Shown piece by piece: positions 7,301-17,119 of a DNA stretch of 64,000 nt. Source of the DNA: DASXZH01 sp036502005 (GTDB lineage Bacteria; Armatimonadota; Fimbriimonadia; Fimbriimonadales; Fimbriimonadaceae); contig DASXZH010000078.1 of the NCBI GenBank assembly GCA_036502005.1, forward strand, positions 102,247-166,246, given 5' to 3'. A program made the translations under genes and the position numbers. The notes below the pieces were generated by a model. It did not search any database, was not told the origin of the DNA, and was given only the letters and a program-made list of their open reading frames with translations. How positions within the stretch are numbered: the first letter of the stretch is position 1; each line of letters begins with the position of its first letter.

Positions 7301-10300
7301 CTAATGAAGCGCATCAACTAGTGTTTTTGCGGTGATGTGGGGCTCTTCAAAATACTCTTCCAGGCGCAGGCAACTCGATCGCATCGGATCGCGGAAAACC
7401 TCTAGCGCTTGGGCAAGCGCTCCGGCCGTGTCGATGCTGGTGACACATGGCGCGCCCGTTTCAATGCACGCTCTTCTGATATAAGCGCCCTCAGATTCGG
7501 CCGCTTGTTCGGCGGACGGGGTGTTGATCATCAGGCTAACTTCGCCTGCTGAAATGAGGTCCATCAGGTTTGGGGAGCCTTCATGGATTTTGTTAATCCG
7601 CGTGCATTCGATCCCGGCCGCCTTTAGGGCTTTTGCCGTGCCAGCAGTTGCCGCTATTTTGTATCCACGTTCGCTTAGTTGACGGGATATTTCTATAGCC
7701 TTGGGCTTGTCGGCATCTTGAACGGTAACCACCACATAGCCATCTCCCTTGAAATTGATTCCGCTTGCGACGAGGGCTTTATAGAGAGCACCGACATAGG
7801 TGTGGTCGATGCCTAGGATCTCGCCGGTTGACTTCATTTCCGGCCCGAGGCTAGGTTCAACCTTGGCAAGCTTTTGGAAGCTGAAAACGGGCGCTTTTAC
7901 AGCGAAGAGGTGCGGTTCCGGAATGCGGGCGGTGCCGTTTTCGAAGGCTTCGACCGGGATTATGGAGCCCGATACGTGGGGCTGAAAAGATTGACGGGAA
8001 TTTTTGATTTTTGATTTTTGATTTTCGATTGGGGAAAAAGCCTCTTGCGGGGAGGAGGGGGGGGGGTTCTCGGAGCTATTCAAATCATCAGAGCAGGAGA
8101 AGGGGTTTTGAGAACCATCCGGAACCCAAAGACCGCTGGAGTAGCCGAGATCCTTAAGGTTCTCGCCCATCATGCAACGGGTGGCGAGATCAACCATGGG
8201 GATGCCGGTCACTTTGCTTAAATAAGGAACTGTCCTCGATGCGCGGGGATTTACTTCCAAAACGTAAGCCTTCTCATCCTGGATCACGAACTGGATGTTC
8301 ATGAGGCCCTTGACGCCAAGCTCCCGAGCCAACTTACAGGCGCTAGTAACCATTTGGGCTTGGATGTCATCGCTTAGCGAAACTGCAGGATACACAGCCA
8401 TTGAGTCGCCGCTGTGGATCCCAGCGCGCTCGATGTGCTCCATGATGCCGGGAACGAGTGTATCGACTCCGTCCGATATTACGTCAACCTCGGCCTCTTT
8501 TCCAAGGAGATACTTATCTACAAGGACGGGTTGGCCTGGGTTGGCCTGCTCGGCTTCTTCGTAAAAACCTTTAAGTTGAGATTCGTCGTAAACGATCTCC
8601 ATCGCGCGGCCTCCGAGAACAAAGCTCGGCCTAACAAGAATGGGATAGCCAATTTCGGCGGCAACCTTTCTCGCCTGGGCCAGACTTCGAACAGCGCGTC
8701 CATCCGGCTTGGGGATATTCAGCTTGCTTAAAAGCTGCTCAAACTGATCTCTGTCTTCAGCAGCAGCAATCGCGGCCGGCGAAGTGCCGAGGACCTTGAA
8801 TCCTTTTTCATTTAGCCCTTCGGCCAGATTGATCGCGGTTTGCCCGCCAAACTGGACGACCACCCCGATCGGGTTTTCGTGGCGGATAACGTCGGTGACG
8901 TCATCAATGGTCACCGGTTCGAAGTACAGGCCATCACCGGTGTCGAAGTCGGTGGAGACCGTCTCCGGGTTGTTGTTCATGATGATCGCGCGGTAACCCA
9001 ACCGCTTTAGCGACCAAACGCAGTGAACGCAGGAATAGTCGAACTCAATTCCCTGACCGATCCTTATCGGGCCGGAGCCCAGAACGAGGACCGTACGCCC
9101 GTCGCCTTCTCGCGCATCATCCTTAGCGTCGTCCTCTTTCTCGTAGGTGCCGTAAAAGTAGGGCGTTTTAGATTCGAACTCGCCCGCACAGGTATCGACC
9201 ATTTTGAAAACGGGAGCATCTTTCAGGTTGGCGATAACTGCGGTCGCGAAGAAACGGGACTTGAAGAATGGATCATCCAGGTCGTATCTAGTTGAGAGGT
9301 CAGCCCTGTCGGGCGTCGCGGCGTTGTCCGACTCCGATTCCTCAATCTCCCGCTTTCGGTCCTCCATAAATCGCTTCAATCCCTCCGCATCTAAGGCTCC
9401 AACTTGCTTTTCGAGCGCCAGAATCTTTTCGGTGAAATAGCTTCGCGCAAGGTCGTCTACGTCCTCTGGCGGTAGTTTTTGGATGGCGTTTCGCCATATT
9501 CGAAGATCGTCCGCGAACTCTGGCGTAATTCCCACTAGGCTTACAAGACTCGCTGAGGGAAATCCCGCGATAAAACCTTCCTCAATAATCTGCCGCATCG
9601 CAACGGCATCTTCAACATGATCTTTGAGATTGACCAACTTCTTCTCAATGGCAAGCAGGTTATTGATCTTCCGCAAGAACCACACATCTACCTTGCCGAT
9701 GCGGTTGACCTCGGCTTCACTCCAGCCTCTTCTTAACCCCTCGGCGAGAGCCCAAAGCCGCTCGTCGGTGGGCTTCCGAATCTCGCGGGCCAGGTCCTCA
9801 TCGCCTAGAGCTTGAATTCGTGCATGCCGCAAATCCTTTTGCTTTACTTCCAAGCCGCGTAAGGCTTTCATCAGGGCAGACTCAAAGCTGCGATCTATGG
9901 CCATCACTTCGCCGGTGGCCTTCATTTGAGTGAACAACGAGCGGTCGCCGCTAGCAAACTTATCAAAAGGCCATCTGGGGATCTTCACCACGCAATAGTC
10001 CAGGGCCGGTTCAAAACAGGCTTTGGTTGAGCCGGTGACTTGGTTGTCGATCTCGTCTAAGGTCTTGCCGATGGCGATCTTTGCGGCAACGCGCGCGATG
10101 GGATAACCAGTGGCCTTGCTAGCCAAGGCCGAGGATCGCGAAACCCGAGGGTTCACCTCGATAATGTAGTAGTCAAAACTGTGCGGGTTCACCGCCAACT
10201 GCACGTTGCACCCGCCCTCGATCCCCAGCGACTGGATGATCTTCAGCGAAGCGGTGCGGAGCATGTTGTATTCGATATCGCTAAGTGTCTGGCTTGGAGC

Positions 10301-11029
10301 TATAACAATTGAGTCGCCGGTGTGGACACCCATAGGGTCCAGGTTTTCCATATTGCAGACGGTAATGCAATTGCCTTTCTTATCTCGAATGACTTCGTAT
10401 TCGACCTCTTTCCAACCGAGCAGGCTGCGTTCCACCATGATCTGGCTGCGCATAGAAAGCTTGAGGCCTTTGTTGCCAATCTCCCAAAGCTCTTCCGGGG
10501 TTTCCGCCACACCACCACCGGTTCCACCGAGTGTGTAAGCGGGACGAATGATGCAAGGGTAGGGAACCACACTGAGAACGTTTTGTAGCTCTTCAGGGGT
10601 TTTAATGATCCAGCTCTCAGGGACGGGTTCTTTTATCTCACGCATGAGAGCTCGGAACTGCTCACGGTCTTCGGCTTTTCGAATGGCACTTAATGGAGTG
10701 CCGAGAAGCTTGACGTTGTATTTCTTTAAAATCCCCTGGTCGGCGAGTTGGGTAGCTAGGTTGAGTCCAGTTTGGCCGCCTAAGGTTGGCAGCAACGCAT
10801 CGGGTCTCTCTTTTGCTATGACCCTTTCGCAGAATTCGACGGTGAGAGGTTCGATGTAAAGGGCATCGGACATGCCGATGTCGGTCATGATCGTGGCTGG
10901 ATTGCTGTTGATAAGGACGACTTCGTGTCCTTCCTCGCGAAGGCTCTTACACGCCTGCGTGCCGGCATAGTCGAACTCGGCCGCTTGACCTATCACTATT
11001 GGGCCGGAGCCGATTAGAAGAATTTTCAA
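7301..11029 (-). CDS. carB: Carbamoyl-phosphate synthase large subunit
   Basis: 1242 residues; most bacterial CarB proteins have about 1070. It makes carbamoyl phosphate from bicarbonate, ATP and the ammonia delivered by CarA, for pyrimidines and arginine. Both ATP-grasp halves begin with the duplicated motif (GSGPIVIGQAAEFDYAGTQ at residue 7; GSGPIRIGQGIEFDYS near residue 650), and the C-terminal MGS-like allosteric domain is present (VVTVQDADKPKAIEISRQL). The extra length is partly a linker near residues 590-640 and partly an in-frame insertion of about 50 residues near residue 1000, made of low-complexity sequence and heptad repeats. carA lies 170 bp upstream on the same strand. Confidence 0.97.
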   Translation of the reverse strand: MKILLIGSGPIVIGQAAEFDYAGTQACKSLREEGHEVVLINSNPATIMTDIGMSDALYIEPLTVEFCERVIAKERPDALLPTLGGQTGLNLATQLADQGILKKYNVKLLGTPLSAIRKAEDREQFRALMREIKEPVPESWIIKTPEELQNVLSVVPYPCIIRPAYTLGGTGGGVAETPEELWEIGNKGLKLSMRSQIMVERSLLGWKEVEYEVIRDKKGNCITVCNMENLDPMGVHTGDSIVIAPSQTLSDIEYNMLRTASLKIIQSLGIEGGCNVQLAVNPHSFDYYIIEVNPRVSRSSALASKATGYPIARVAAKIAIGKTLDEIDNQVTGSTKACFEPALDYCVVKIPRWPFDKFASGDRSLFTQMKATGEVMAIDRSFESALMKALRGLEVKQKDLRHARIQALGDEDLAREIRKPTDERLWALAEGLRRGWSEAEVNRIGKVDVWFLRKINNLLAIEKKLVNLKDHVEDAVAMRQIIEEGFIAGFPSASLVSLVGITPEFADDLRIWRNAIQKLPPEDVDDLARSYFTEKILALEKQVGALDAEGLKRFMEDRKREIEESESDNAATPDRADLSTRYDLDDPFFKSRFFATAVIANLKDAPVFKMVDTCAGEFESKTPYFYGTYEKEDDAKDDAREGDGRTVLVLGSGPIRIGQGIEFDYSCVHCVWSLKRLGYRAIIMNNNPETVSTDFDTGDGLYFEPVTIDDVTDVIRHENPIGVVVQFGGQTAINLAEGLNEKGFKVLGTSPAAIAAAEDRDQFEQLLSKLNIPKPDGRAVRSLAQARKVAAEIGYPILVRPSFVLGGRAMEIVYDESQLKGFYEEAEQANPGQPVLVDKYLLGKEAEVDVISDGVDTLVPGIMEHIERAGIHSGDSMAVYPAVSLSDDIQAQMVTSACKLARELGVKGLMNIQFVIQDEKAYVLEVNPRASRTVPYLSKVTGIPMVDLATRCMMGENLKDLGYSSGLWVPDGSQNPFSCSDDLNSSENPPPSSPQEAFSPIENQKSKIKNSRQSFQPHVSGSIIPVEAFENGTARIPEPHLFAVKAPVFSFQKLAKVEPSLGPEMKSTGEILGIDHTYVGALYKALVASGINFKGDGYVVVTVQDADKPKAIEISRQLSERGYKIAATAGTAKALKAAGIECTRINKIHEGSPNLMDLISAGEVSLMINTPSAEQAAESEGAYIRRACIETGAPCVTSIDTAGALAQALEVFRDPMRSSCLRLEEYFEEPHITAKTLVDALH
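8000..8030. repeat. TTTTGAT heptad tract inside carB
   Basis: Four 7-nt units lie inside the carB reading frame, encoding the IENQKSKIKN stretch. The surrounding segment (about 7985-8130) has no counterpart in ordinary CarB and separates LKDLGYSSG from the conserved FAVKAPVFSFQKL motif. The reading frame stays open. Confidence 0.65.
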
Positions 11030-11049
11030 GATCGGCTCCTAACATCTGT

Positions 11050-11200
11050 GGTCGAAAGTCGCAGGTCGAAAGTCGAAAGACGGAGCGCCGCTCTGGCGAT
11101 TGTTATTTCGGTCGCGATCTGATTCAGAGACACAAAACGGTCCGAGCGAAGCTGAACTTGTCGATCCGTCTTTCGTCTTTCGACCTTCGACTTTCGACTC
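11050..11200. repeat. Inverted heptad repeat between carA and carB
   Basis: Left arm 11050-11084 is built of GTCGAAA-type 7-nt units; right arm 11165-11200 is its imperfect reverse complement. About 80 bp separate them. The right arm runs into the carA stop codon (TGA, 11199-11201). A transcript could fold into a long hairpin in the carA-carB spacer and might modulate carB expression. The same unit recurs at 25546-25762. Confidence 0.65.
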
Positions 11201-12320
11201 ATCGGCCCATCTCCTCCACAAACCTCGCAAAGTAGGGTCGCGAATCCCAGGGGCCGGGGGCGGCTTCGGGGTGATACTGGATAGACGACACTCTCAACTC
11301 CTCGGACCTCAGCCCTTCTACGGTCTCGTCGTTAAGGTTGATCTGCGTTATCTTAGCCCCGGAACCTTCCATAGATGAAGGATCCACGGCGTAGCCATGG
11401 TTCTGGGAAGTAATCGTCACCGAGCCGGTTTCCAAATCCTTTACAGGGTGGTTGGAACCCCGGTGGCCAAACTTCAGCTTAAATGTACGACCACCTAAGG
11501 CGTGGCAGACCAACTGGTTGCCGAGGCAAATACCAAACATGGGCTTCTTACCCAAGAGATCGCGCACGGTCCTTATGACCGGCTCCAGCCGTGCCGGATC
11601 GCCGGGGCCGGGAGAAAGGAGAATTCCATCGGGATTCCATGAGAGAACCTCGTCCGCCGAAGTCGTCGCTGGCAAAACAATAGAACGACAACCTGCAGCC
11701 GCAAACCGACGCAGAATGTTGTACTTCAAGCCGCAATCGAGAACAACTAGCCGCCGCTTGTAGGTGCCCTCAGTCTCCTCTACAGATTCCAGGCCGGAAT
11801 AGCCCCAGGCGTAGGGACCCTTGGTGGTTACCGAGTAGACAAAGTCGGAGTCGTCGTAGCTTTGCCCTTGCTTAATCCTTTCCAAGGCGTCGTCTGGCGA
11901 GGAAGTTATCAGACCCATGGTTACGCCGCCGGAGCGAATGTGCTTTGTAACAGCTCGCGTATCCAGCCCCTGGATTCCAACCAAACCCCTTTCCACCATC
12001 AGTTGATGGATCGACTTGACGGATCGCCAGTTAGAAGGTTTATCGCAGGCTTCTTTAACGATCAAACCGCGCGGCTGGAGTTGTCGGGACTCAAAGTCGT
12101 CGTCATTGATCCCGTAGTTCCCAATAAGGGGATAAGTAAGAAGGACAAGTTGCCCGGCGTAGCTGGGGTCAGTGAGAATTTCCTGATATCCCGTCATGCC
12201 GGTATTGAAAACGACTTCTCCGGACGTTTCACCGTCGGCGCCGAGGGGCATGCCCTCGTACACCGTGCCATCGCTAAGTACGAGATATCTGCTCAATTCT
12301 TGAGGGCCAGGCACGCGCAC
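11199..12320 (-). CDS. carA: Carbamoyl-phosphate synthase small (glutaminase) subunit
   Basis: 373 residues, normal length. The N-terminal CPSase domain opens with LVLSDGTVYEG and FNTGMTGYQEILTDPSY. The C-terminal class-I glutamine amidotransferase carries the nucleophile in MFGICLGNQLV (Cys near residue 272) and the His/Glu of SIQYHPEAAPGP. It hydrolyses glutamine and channels ammonia to CarB. The start is a GTG at 12320; a second GTG two codons later is equally possible, and no clear RBS is seen before either. It shares a 118-bp intergenic region with the divergent histidine kinase gene and is probably co-transcribed with carB. Confidence 0.96.
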   Translation of the reverse strand: MRVPGPQELSRYLVLSDGTVYEGMPLGADGETSGEVVFNTGMTGYQEILTDPSYAGQLVLLTYPLIGNYGINDDDFESRQLQPRGLIVKEACDKPSNWRSVKSIHQLMVERGLVGIQGLDTRAVTKHIRSGGVTMGLITSSPDDALERIKQGQSYDDSDFVYSVTTKGPYAWGYSGLESVEETEGTYKRRLVVLDCGLKYNILRRFAAAGCRSIVLPATTSADEVLSWNPDGILLSPGPGDPARLEPVIRTVRDLLGKKPMFGICLGNQLVCHALGGRTFKLKFGHRGSNHPVKDLETGSVTITSQNHGYAVDPSSMEGSGAKITQINLNDETVEGLRSEELRVSSIQYHPEAAPGPWDSRPYFARFVEEMGR

Positions 12321-12438
12321 GGGACCGCACTGCTTGGCTAGGGATTTTACAGATTATATCAGGTACGTCGTATAAACCTCAATATTCAATTTATAAATCG
12401 TTCCAGATGTTAAAATAGAATTGTAAGGGGCGGCGGCC

Positions 12439-13857
12439 ATGAGTATGCAAACAATCTCAACCGATCAAGCGTCGCTACCGGATTTCTCCAAACTGGAAGA
12501 TAGCAACGGCGCAAAGCTGTTGGTCGAGTCGGGCAAGCTTTTTGCAAGAACCCTGGACAGTCAACGTGCCTACGAAACTTTCAAACATGTTGTACGGAAC
12601 ACTATAGAGTGCGACGCCGTTCTCGTTTCCGCTTATTCCTCTGAAACGCAAATGATCCGTTGCGCTTTCGCATTTGTGGATGGGGAAACGATGGATCCGG
12701 CGGTCTTTCCCGAGGTCCCTTTTGAGGCGATCCCAGGTCGCGGAATGCAGAGCGAGGTTATCCGAACCGGGGAGGCGAGGCTATTTGGCGACGTGAGCGA
12801 CCGTGTTGCCGAAGGCAAAGGCACCTTCTACACGATAGATGAAGAGGGAAGTGTTGTCCACTTAGAGAAGGGCCAAAGACCCGATACCCAGTTCGCTATT
12901 ATGGTGCCGGTAAAGCTAGATTCAACCATTATTGGAGTCGCCCAAGTTAGCAAAGACGGAGGCGCGCCGTTCAGCGAAGAGCAGATGGTTTTTGTGGAGG
13001 GGCTCGCCATGCAAATGGCGGCAGCGCTGAAAAACGCCGAACTCTTTCGGCTGATGCAAGAGGAGATCTCGGAAAGGATCAAAGCTGAGCAAACTTTGCG
13101 CGAACGGGAAGAAGAAGTTGAGCGGCTCAACCACGAGCTTGAGCATCGGGTGAAGGAAAGGACAGAAGAACTCGGAAAGGCAACGGCCGATATGGAGGGC
13201 TTCTGCTACAGCGTTTCTCACGATCTCAGAACTCCCTTAAGAGGTATTAGCGGCGCAGCCATGATGCTGATGGAGGATTACGGCGATAAGTTTGACGATG
13301 AAGGCAAAGACCATCTGAAATCGATGCGCGCGGCGGCCAATAGAATGAGCCAACTCATTGATGGCCTGTTGAATTTTTCCCGGCTGGGCCGGCACCAGAT
13401 GCAGCCCGTCGAAGTCGATCTATCGACCCTGGCAGAGCGTTTAGCGGCTAGCGCTAAACGCACTTACAACAGCCATGCCGAGGCTGAGATCCAGCCGAAC
13501 TTGCTTGTAAATGCCGACCAACAGATGATGTCCATGGCGCTGGAAAACTTGCTCTCAAATGCGGTGAAATTTTCTTCGAAGGTGGAGCATCCGAAGGTGC
13601 AGGTAGGGTCCCTCGATAAAGATGGGCAGACGATTTATTACGTTAAGGATAACGGCGCGGGTTTCGAGCAAGAGTTTGTCGAGAAGATCTTCAAGCCTTT
13701 CGAAAGGCTTCATAAGGACTCTGAGTTTCCCGGGACAGGCATTGGCCTTGCAAATGTGAAGCGGGTGATCGAGCGTCACGAAGGCAGGATTTGGGCGGAA
13801 GGCGAACCTGATAAGGGTGCGACGATCTACTTTACGATTGGCCCCGTGGCCAGTTAA
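12439..13857 (+). CDS. Sensor histidine kinase with GAF domain
   Basis: 472 residues, no membrane segment, so probably cytoplasmic. Residues about 25-200 form a GAF domain (ends in FVEGLAMQMAAALKNAELF), followed by a charged coiled coil (about 205-245). The dimerisation/phosphoacceptor box is FCYSVSHDLRTPL with its His near residue 262, of the phytochrome-kinase type. The ATPase has N box (ALENLLSNAVKFSS), G1 (YVKDNGAGF) and G2 (GTGIGLANVKRVIERH). The GAF ligand is unknown, and no response regulator is adjacent. AAGGGG lies 11 bp upstream of the start, with a TAAAAT hexamer at 12411-12416. Confidence 0.92.
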   Translation: MSMQTISTDQASLPDFSKLEDSNGAKLLVESGKLFARTLDSQRAYETFKHVVRNTIECDAVLVSAYSSETQMIRCAFAFVDGETMDPAVFPEVPFEAIPGRGMQSEVIRTGEARLFGDVSDRVAEGKGTFYTIDEEGSVVHLEKGQRPDTQFAIMVPVKLDSTIIGVAQVSKDGGAPFSEEQMVFVEGLAMQMAAALKNAELFRLMQEEISERIKAEQTLREREEEVERLNHELEHRVKERTEELGKATADMEGFCYSVSHDLRTPLRGISGAAMMLMEDYGDKFDDEGKDHLKSMRAAANRMSQLIDGLLNFSRLGRHQMQPVEVDLSTLAERLAASAKRTYNSHAEAEIQPNLLVNADQQMMSMALENLLSNAVKFSSKVEHPKVQVGSLDKDGQTIYYVKDNGAGFEQEFVEKIFKPFERLHKDSEFPGTGIGLANVKRVIERHEGRIWAEGEPDKGATIYFTIGPVAS

Positions 13858-14227
13858 AAGTTTAAGGGGCGCCGATGGGGGTTATACACGCAGCGCCCGC
13901 TTGCCTATCAAGAGGATCATTCGCGCGCAGCAACCTGTCATAGTTGCCAGTTGTTTTTATCCGTCTTCAATAGGGTTTGATGAAAGCCTGTGGGTCCAGG
14001 GTCACAGTAAATTGGCAGATTCAAAAAATTGTTAGGTTTTTTATAAATGAAAGGCCTAAAAGTCTCGTAGTTGAAGCTGTTATCAAGCAAACTTTGTACG
14101 TTCGCTATCAGTGTAAATTGCGACGCGAACTTGGCTTATTTTGCTCCATCCTTGGAGTGAGCCGATTTTCCAGGTCTTGATCTTGAAAAGTGCAAGTGTT
14201 TGTTTGTGCGCACAGTTTTGAATATCG
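13858..14227. other. Intergenic region without a recognised gene
   Basis: 370 bp between the histidine kinase and the glycosyltransferase. Short open frames here lack protein-like composition and RBS. No hairpin with a T-tract, tRNA or repeat was recognised. Confidence 0.5.
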
Positions 14228-15340
14228 ATGAAAACCGTAGTCTTTTGCCACTCGTTAGTTTCAGATTGGAACAGTGGGCACGCCCACTTCATCCGTGGCG
14301 TCGTTTCGGAGCTTATTGCTCGCGGCGTTGACGTAATCGTGTACGAGCCGAAAGACTCTTGGAATGCGATCAACTTGCTTGAGGAATATGGGCAGGGAGC
14401 TCTAGAAGGATTTAAAGAAGCCTATCCGGACCTCGTTTCGCGATCTTACGATCCTGCGACGATCGATCTAAACAAGGCACTTTCCGGAGCAGACGCGGTT
14501 TTGGTCCACGAGTGGAACAACCTCGATCTTATTCGTCGCATCGGTGAGCACCATAAGACCAAGGGCCATTATGTGCTTCTGTTCCACGATTCCCACCATA
14601 GGTCGGCCGAGGAACTGGAAGACGCAGGGAAGTATGACCTCCGAAATTACGATGGCGTTTTGGCCTTCGGAAACGTGGTTCGTGACCTCTATCTTAACAA
14701 CGGCTGGATCGACCAGGCTTGGACCTGGCACGAGGCGGCCGACACAAGGCTTTTCCACCCCATTGTTTCCCATAAGGAAGGGGATCTCGTATGGTTCGGC
14801 AACTGGTCGGACGATGAACGGGCAATCGAGATTCGGGAATTTCTTATCGAGCCGGTGAAGCAGTTGGGCATTCGTGCCAAGGTTTTTGGAACGAACTATC
14901 CCACCGAAGCGGTTCGCGAGCTTGAGAGAGCTGGCATAGAGTTTGGCGGTTGGCTGCCAGATTATCGGGTGCCGGAAGTTTTTGCGAAGTATCGAATGAC
15001 GATCCATATCCCCCGCCGGGCTTACGTTCGCGCTCTGCCCGGGATCCCAACCGTTCGCATGTATGAAGCTTTGGCTTGCGCCATTCCCCTTATTTCCACG
15101 CCCTGGAGAGATACCGAGCGCTTGTTTACTAAGGCTGACTTTTTGGGAGCCAGAAATGGGGAAGAAATGGAGGCGCAAATCTCTTGGGTTCTTCACCACG
15201 AGGCCGCTGCGAGGGAGATTGCCTCTCACGGCCGCCGAACGGTGCTGGAAAGCCACACCTGCAGCCACCGTGCGGACGAGTTCTTGCAGATCGTGGACAA
15301 CGCGCAACGAGACCTGATCGTGCGGCGCGAATCAGCTTAA
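14228..15340 (+). CDS. Glycosyltransferase, GT4/CgeB-like (GT-B fold)
   Basis: 370 residues. The N-terminal Rossmann-like half starts MKTVVFCHSLVSDWNSGHAH, in the manner of GT-B enzymes. The C-terminal half has LVWFGNWSDD, then KVFGTNYP, FGGWLPDYRVPEVFAKYRMT and PTVRMYEALACAIPLIS, the donor-binding ExxxCGxP-like stretch seen in DUF3880/CgeB and related GT4 proteins. It probably transfers a sugar from a nucleotide donor in the cytoplasm; substrate unknown. No sugar-synthesis genes flank it. REP-like and heptad sequences begin directly after its stop codon. Confidence 0.75.
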   Translation: MKTVVFCHSLVSDWNSGHAHFIRGVVSELIARGVDVIVYEPKDSWNAINLLEEYGQGALEGFKEAYPDLVSRSYDPATIDLNKALSGADAVLVHEWNNLDLIRRIGEHHKTKGHYVLLFHDSHHRSAEELEDAGKYDLRNYDGVLAFGNVVRDLYLNNGWIDQAWTWHEAADTRLFHPIVSHKEGDLVWFGNWSDDERAIEIREFLIEPVKQLGIRAKVFGTNYPTEAVRELERAGIEFGGWLPDYRVPEVFAKYRMTIHIPRRAYVRALPGIPTVRMYEALACAIPLISTPWRDTERLFTKADFLGARNGEEMEAQISWVLHHEAAAREIASHGRRTVLESHTCSHRADEFLQIVDNAQRDLIVRRESA

Positions 15341-15344
15341 TGGG

Positions 15345-15450
15345 GTGACGGGTAACGGCATAAACGCTGGGGAGCCAGACCCTGCATTCTCTGATCCACA
15401 AACCTCTCCCGGATGGAGAGGTCGGTGAGTCCCCGAACCGGGAGAGGCGC
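15345..15450. repeat. Gene-end repeat: TGACGGG units plus REP-like palindrome, copy 1
   Basis: GTGACGGGTAACGG follows the stop codon. A palindromic unit then has arms CCTCTCCCGG (15403-15412) and CCGGGAGAGG (15438-15447), with an inner CTCTCC/GGAGAG hairpin. 15398-15450 is almost identical to 63909-63961, and the core recurs inverted at 44608-44640. Confidence 0.7.
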
Positions 15451-15521
15451 GAACCGCAAGCTTGGAAATGTTAACGCTTAGCCCGTCGAGGACTGGTCAC
15501 CAACGATCAGTTCAAAATAGA

Positions 15522-16850
15522 TTAGCGGCGCCCCCCCCAATAGCTTGTGCGGCCGACTTCCGTGAAGCCGCGTTTGGCGTAAAAGTCACCGGCACCGGCG
15601 GGCGCGTCGTAGGCATCTAGTCGGATGGCGTCTGCCGGCCAGTTTCTGGCTAATTCTTGCGCTTGCACAAGGAGGGATCTACCAAGGCCCTTTCTTTGGA
15701 GGTCAGGGATGACGGCCATTGCTGTGAGGTAGAGGGGCTTTTTGGCGGACGTAAAGTAGCTGATGTCGACGGACCAGGGTTTTCTAGTGGTGAGAGCCAA
15801 CGAGCCGACGATTTGGCCATTTTCGCGGGCTATGAACAAAGTCGACCTGCGCATTTCAAATAACGTCTGTTTTTCGCTGCCTGCGCGCGCTGCCCAGTAT
15901 CCGGGGCCGAATTGTTCGGCGAGGCGATCGCTGATCGCTTGTCGGAAGGCGATTATTTCTTGGACGTCTTCTGGGGAAGCGGGCAAGAGTTTCGCCTTCA
16001 TGGGAAGAATGCTACTTTCAAACGCTTGAATATAGCTGGCGCAACAGATTATTAAGAACATAACAGCCAGGGACGTGGTTTGTTTGGTCTCAAAATAGGG
16101 CCCAATAACCCGGTGCGGTGTTTCTGCTCCTTCCATGTGTACATCTAAAACGCCATTGCTGTAACTGGTTACGACCAGGACCTTCTTCAATAGATCCCAT
16201 CGCCCCGACCATGCAATTGGTTGGGACGGCTCCGCGAGAGACTGTGAGCGGATCAGAATCGTTGGCTCGTGCATATGAGTATCTCCCGCAAAAACATCCT
16301 CCACAAGTGAAGGACTGACTTGGCGCATGTATGTATGAGGCACCTGGAAAGTACCCAAGATTGTGGGCTGCACTGCGTATTTAGAAGCCACATCGGGAAT
16401 AAATGGTCGTTGAGGGCGCCTGTCGTTATGCCAGAAGTCCACGCGCGACAGTGTCACCGCGAGTGCTTCTGCGGTCAGTTCCGGTGTGTTGACAGTGGCC
16501 CAATAATCGCCCGCTGAGAAGGAAGCATTCCATTTATTGGAGCTTTGTTGGTATGAAGCAGCGAAATCTCCCGATGGAGAAAGCGAGACGTCTACAGATC
16601 GTTCACCAATAACAGCCAAGAAAAATGAAGATCGGAGGTCTCGTTCTCGCAATACGGCCGCAACGGCGCCCGTGTTGTCGTACCAACGGAAAAAGATATT
16701 AAGGCCGTCAGGCGCGACAAGTTTAGCTAAACGACCATGTTCCGTATCGCTGTAATTAACGTCCCAACTGGGGGGCAGCGTTACGCAGGGTCCGTTTGGA
16801 TTCTGCTTGGCAAGGGCGGAGGCAAGAAGCACGCTGGCGATCAGAATCAT
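15522..16850 (-). CDS. Exported/transmembrane domain fused to a GNAT acetyltransferase
   Basis: 442 residues in one frame. Residues 1-14 look like a signal sequence (MILIASVLLASALA). Residues ~15-255 form an unrecognised soluble domain, followed by a membrane helix (SLAVMFLIICCASYIQAF). From about residue 283 (MKAKLLPASPEDVQEI) a complete GNAT domain follows, with acetyl-CoA loop motif VIPDLQRKGLGRSLL and C-terminal FYAKRGFTEVGR. A signal peptide plus one helix would put the GNAT domain in the cytoplasm, so a single-pass sensor-acetyltransferase is possible. Alternatively a separate acetyltransferase gene has fused with its upstream neighbour; no SD precedes the internal ATG. Confidence 0.75.
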   Translation of the reverse strand: MILIASVLLASALAKQNPNGPCVTLPPSWDVNYSDTEHGRLAKLVAPDGLNIFFRWYDNTGAVAAVLRERDLRSSFFLAVIGERSVDVSLSPSGDFAASYQQSSNKWNASFSAGDYWATVNTPELTAEALAVTLSRVDFWHNDRRPQRPFIPDVASKYAVQPTILGTFQVPHTYMRQVSPSLVEDVFAGDTHMHEPTILIRSQSLAEPSQPIAWSGRWDLLKKVLVVTSYSNGVLDVHMEGAETPHRVIGPYFETKQTTSLAVMFLIICCASYIQAFESSILPMKAKLLPASPEDVQEIIAFRQAISDRLAEQFGPGYWAARAGSEKQTLFEMRRSTLFIARENGQIVGSLALTTRKPWSVDISYFTSAKKPLYLTAMAVIPDLQRKGLGRSLLVQAQELARNWPADAIRLDAYDAPAGAGDFYAKRGFTEVGRTSYWGGRR

Positions 16851-17119
16851 GCGATTATGACGTGTCGACGGATAGCAGAGTTACAGTAGCCGGAGAAGGG
16901 ACAAACTAAATCGTTCTGATAATATTGATTATGAACACCGACAAGGCTTTTGGCACGTATGATACCCTTCTCTTTCTCAGCGATTCATTAAAATGCCAAA
17001 CCAGTCAGTCCACGCGGCTTCATTGCTGCGCTTTATTCTAACTATTCACGGTAAGATTTAGGTTGCAGAAACGTTTCAGCATATTTGCTAGTTGAAAGGT
17101 TTAGTTTCCTGAGTCAAAG

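Noticed and set aside
8018..9440. Plus-strand open frames opposite carB
   Set aside because: Shadow frames caused by codon bias on the coding strand; no family motifs or RBS.
13977..14180. 67-residue open frame between histidine kinase and glycosyltransferase
   Set aside because: Not protein-like and no RBS.
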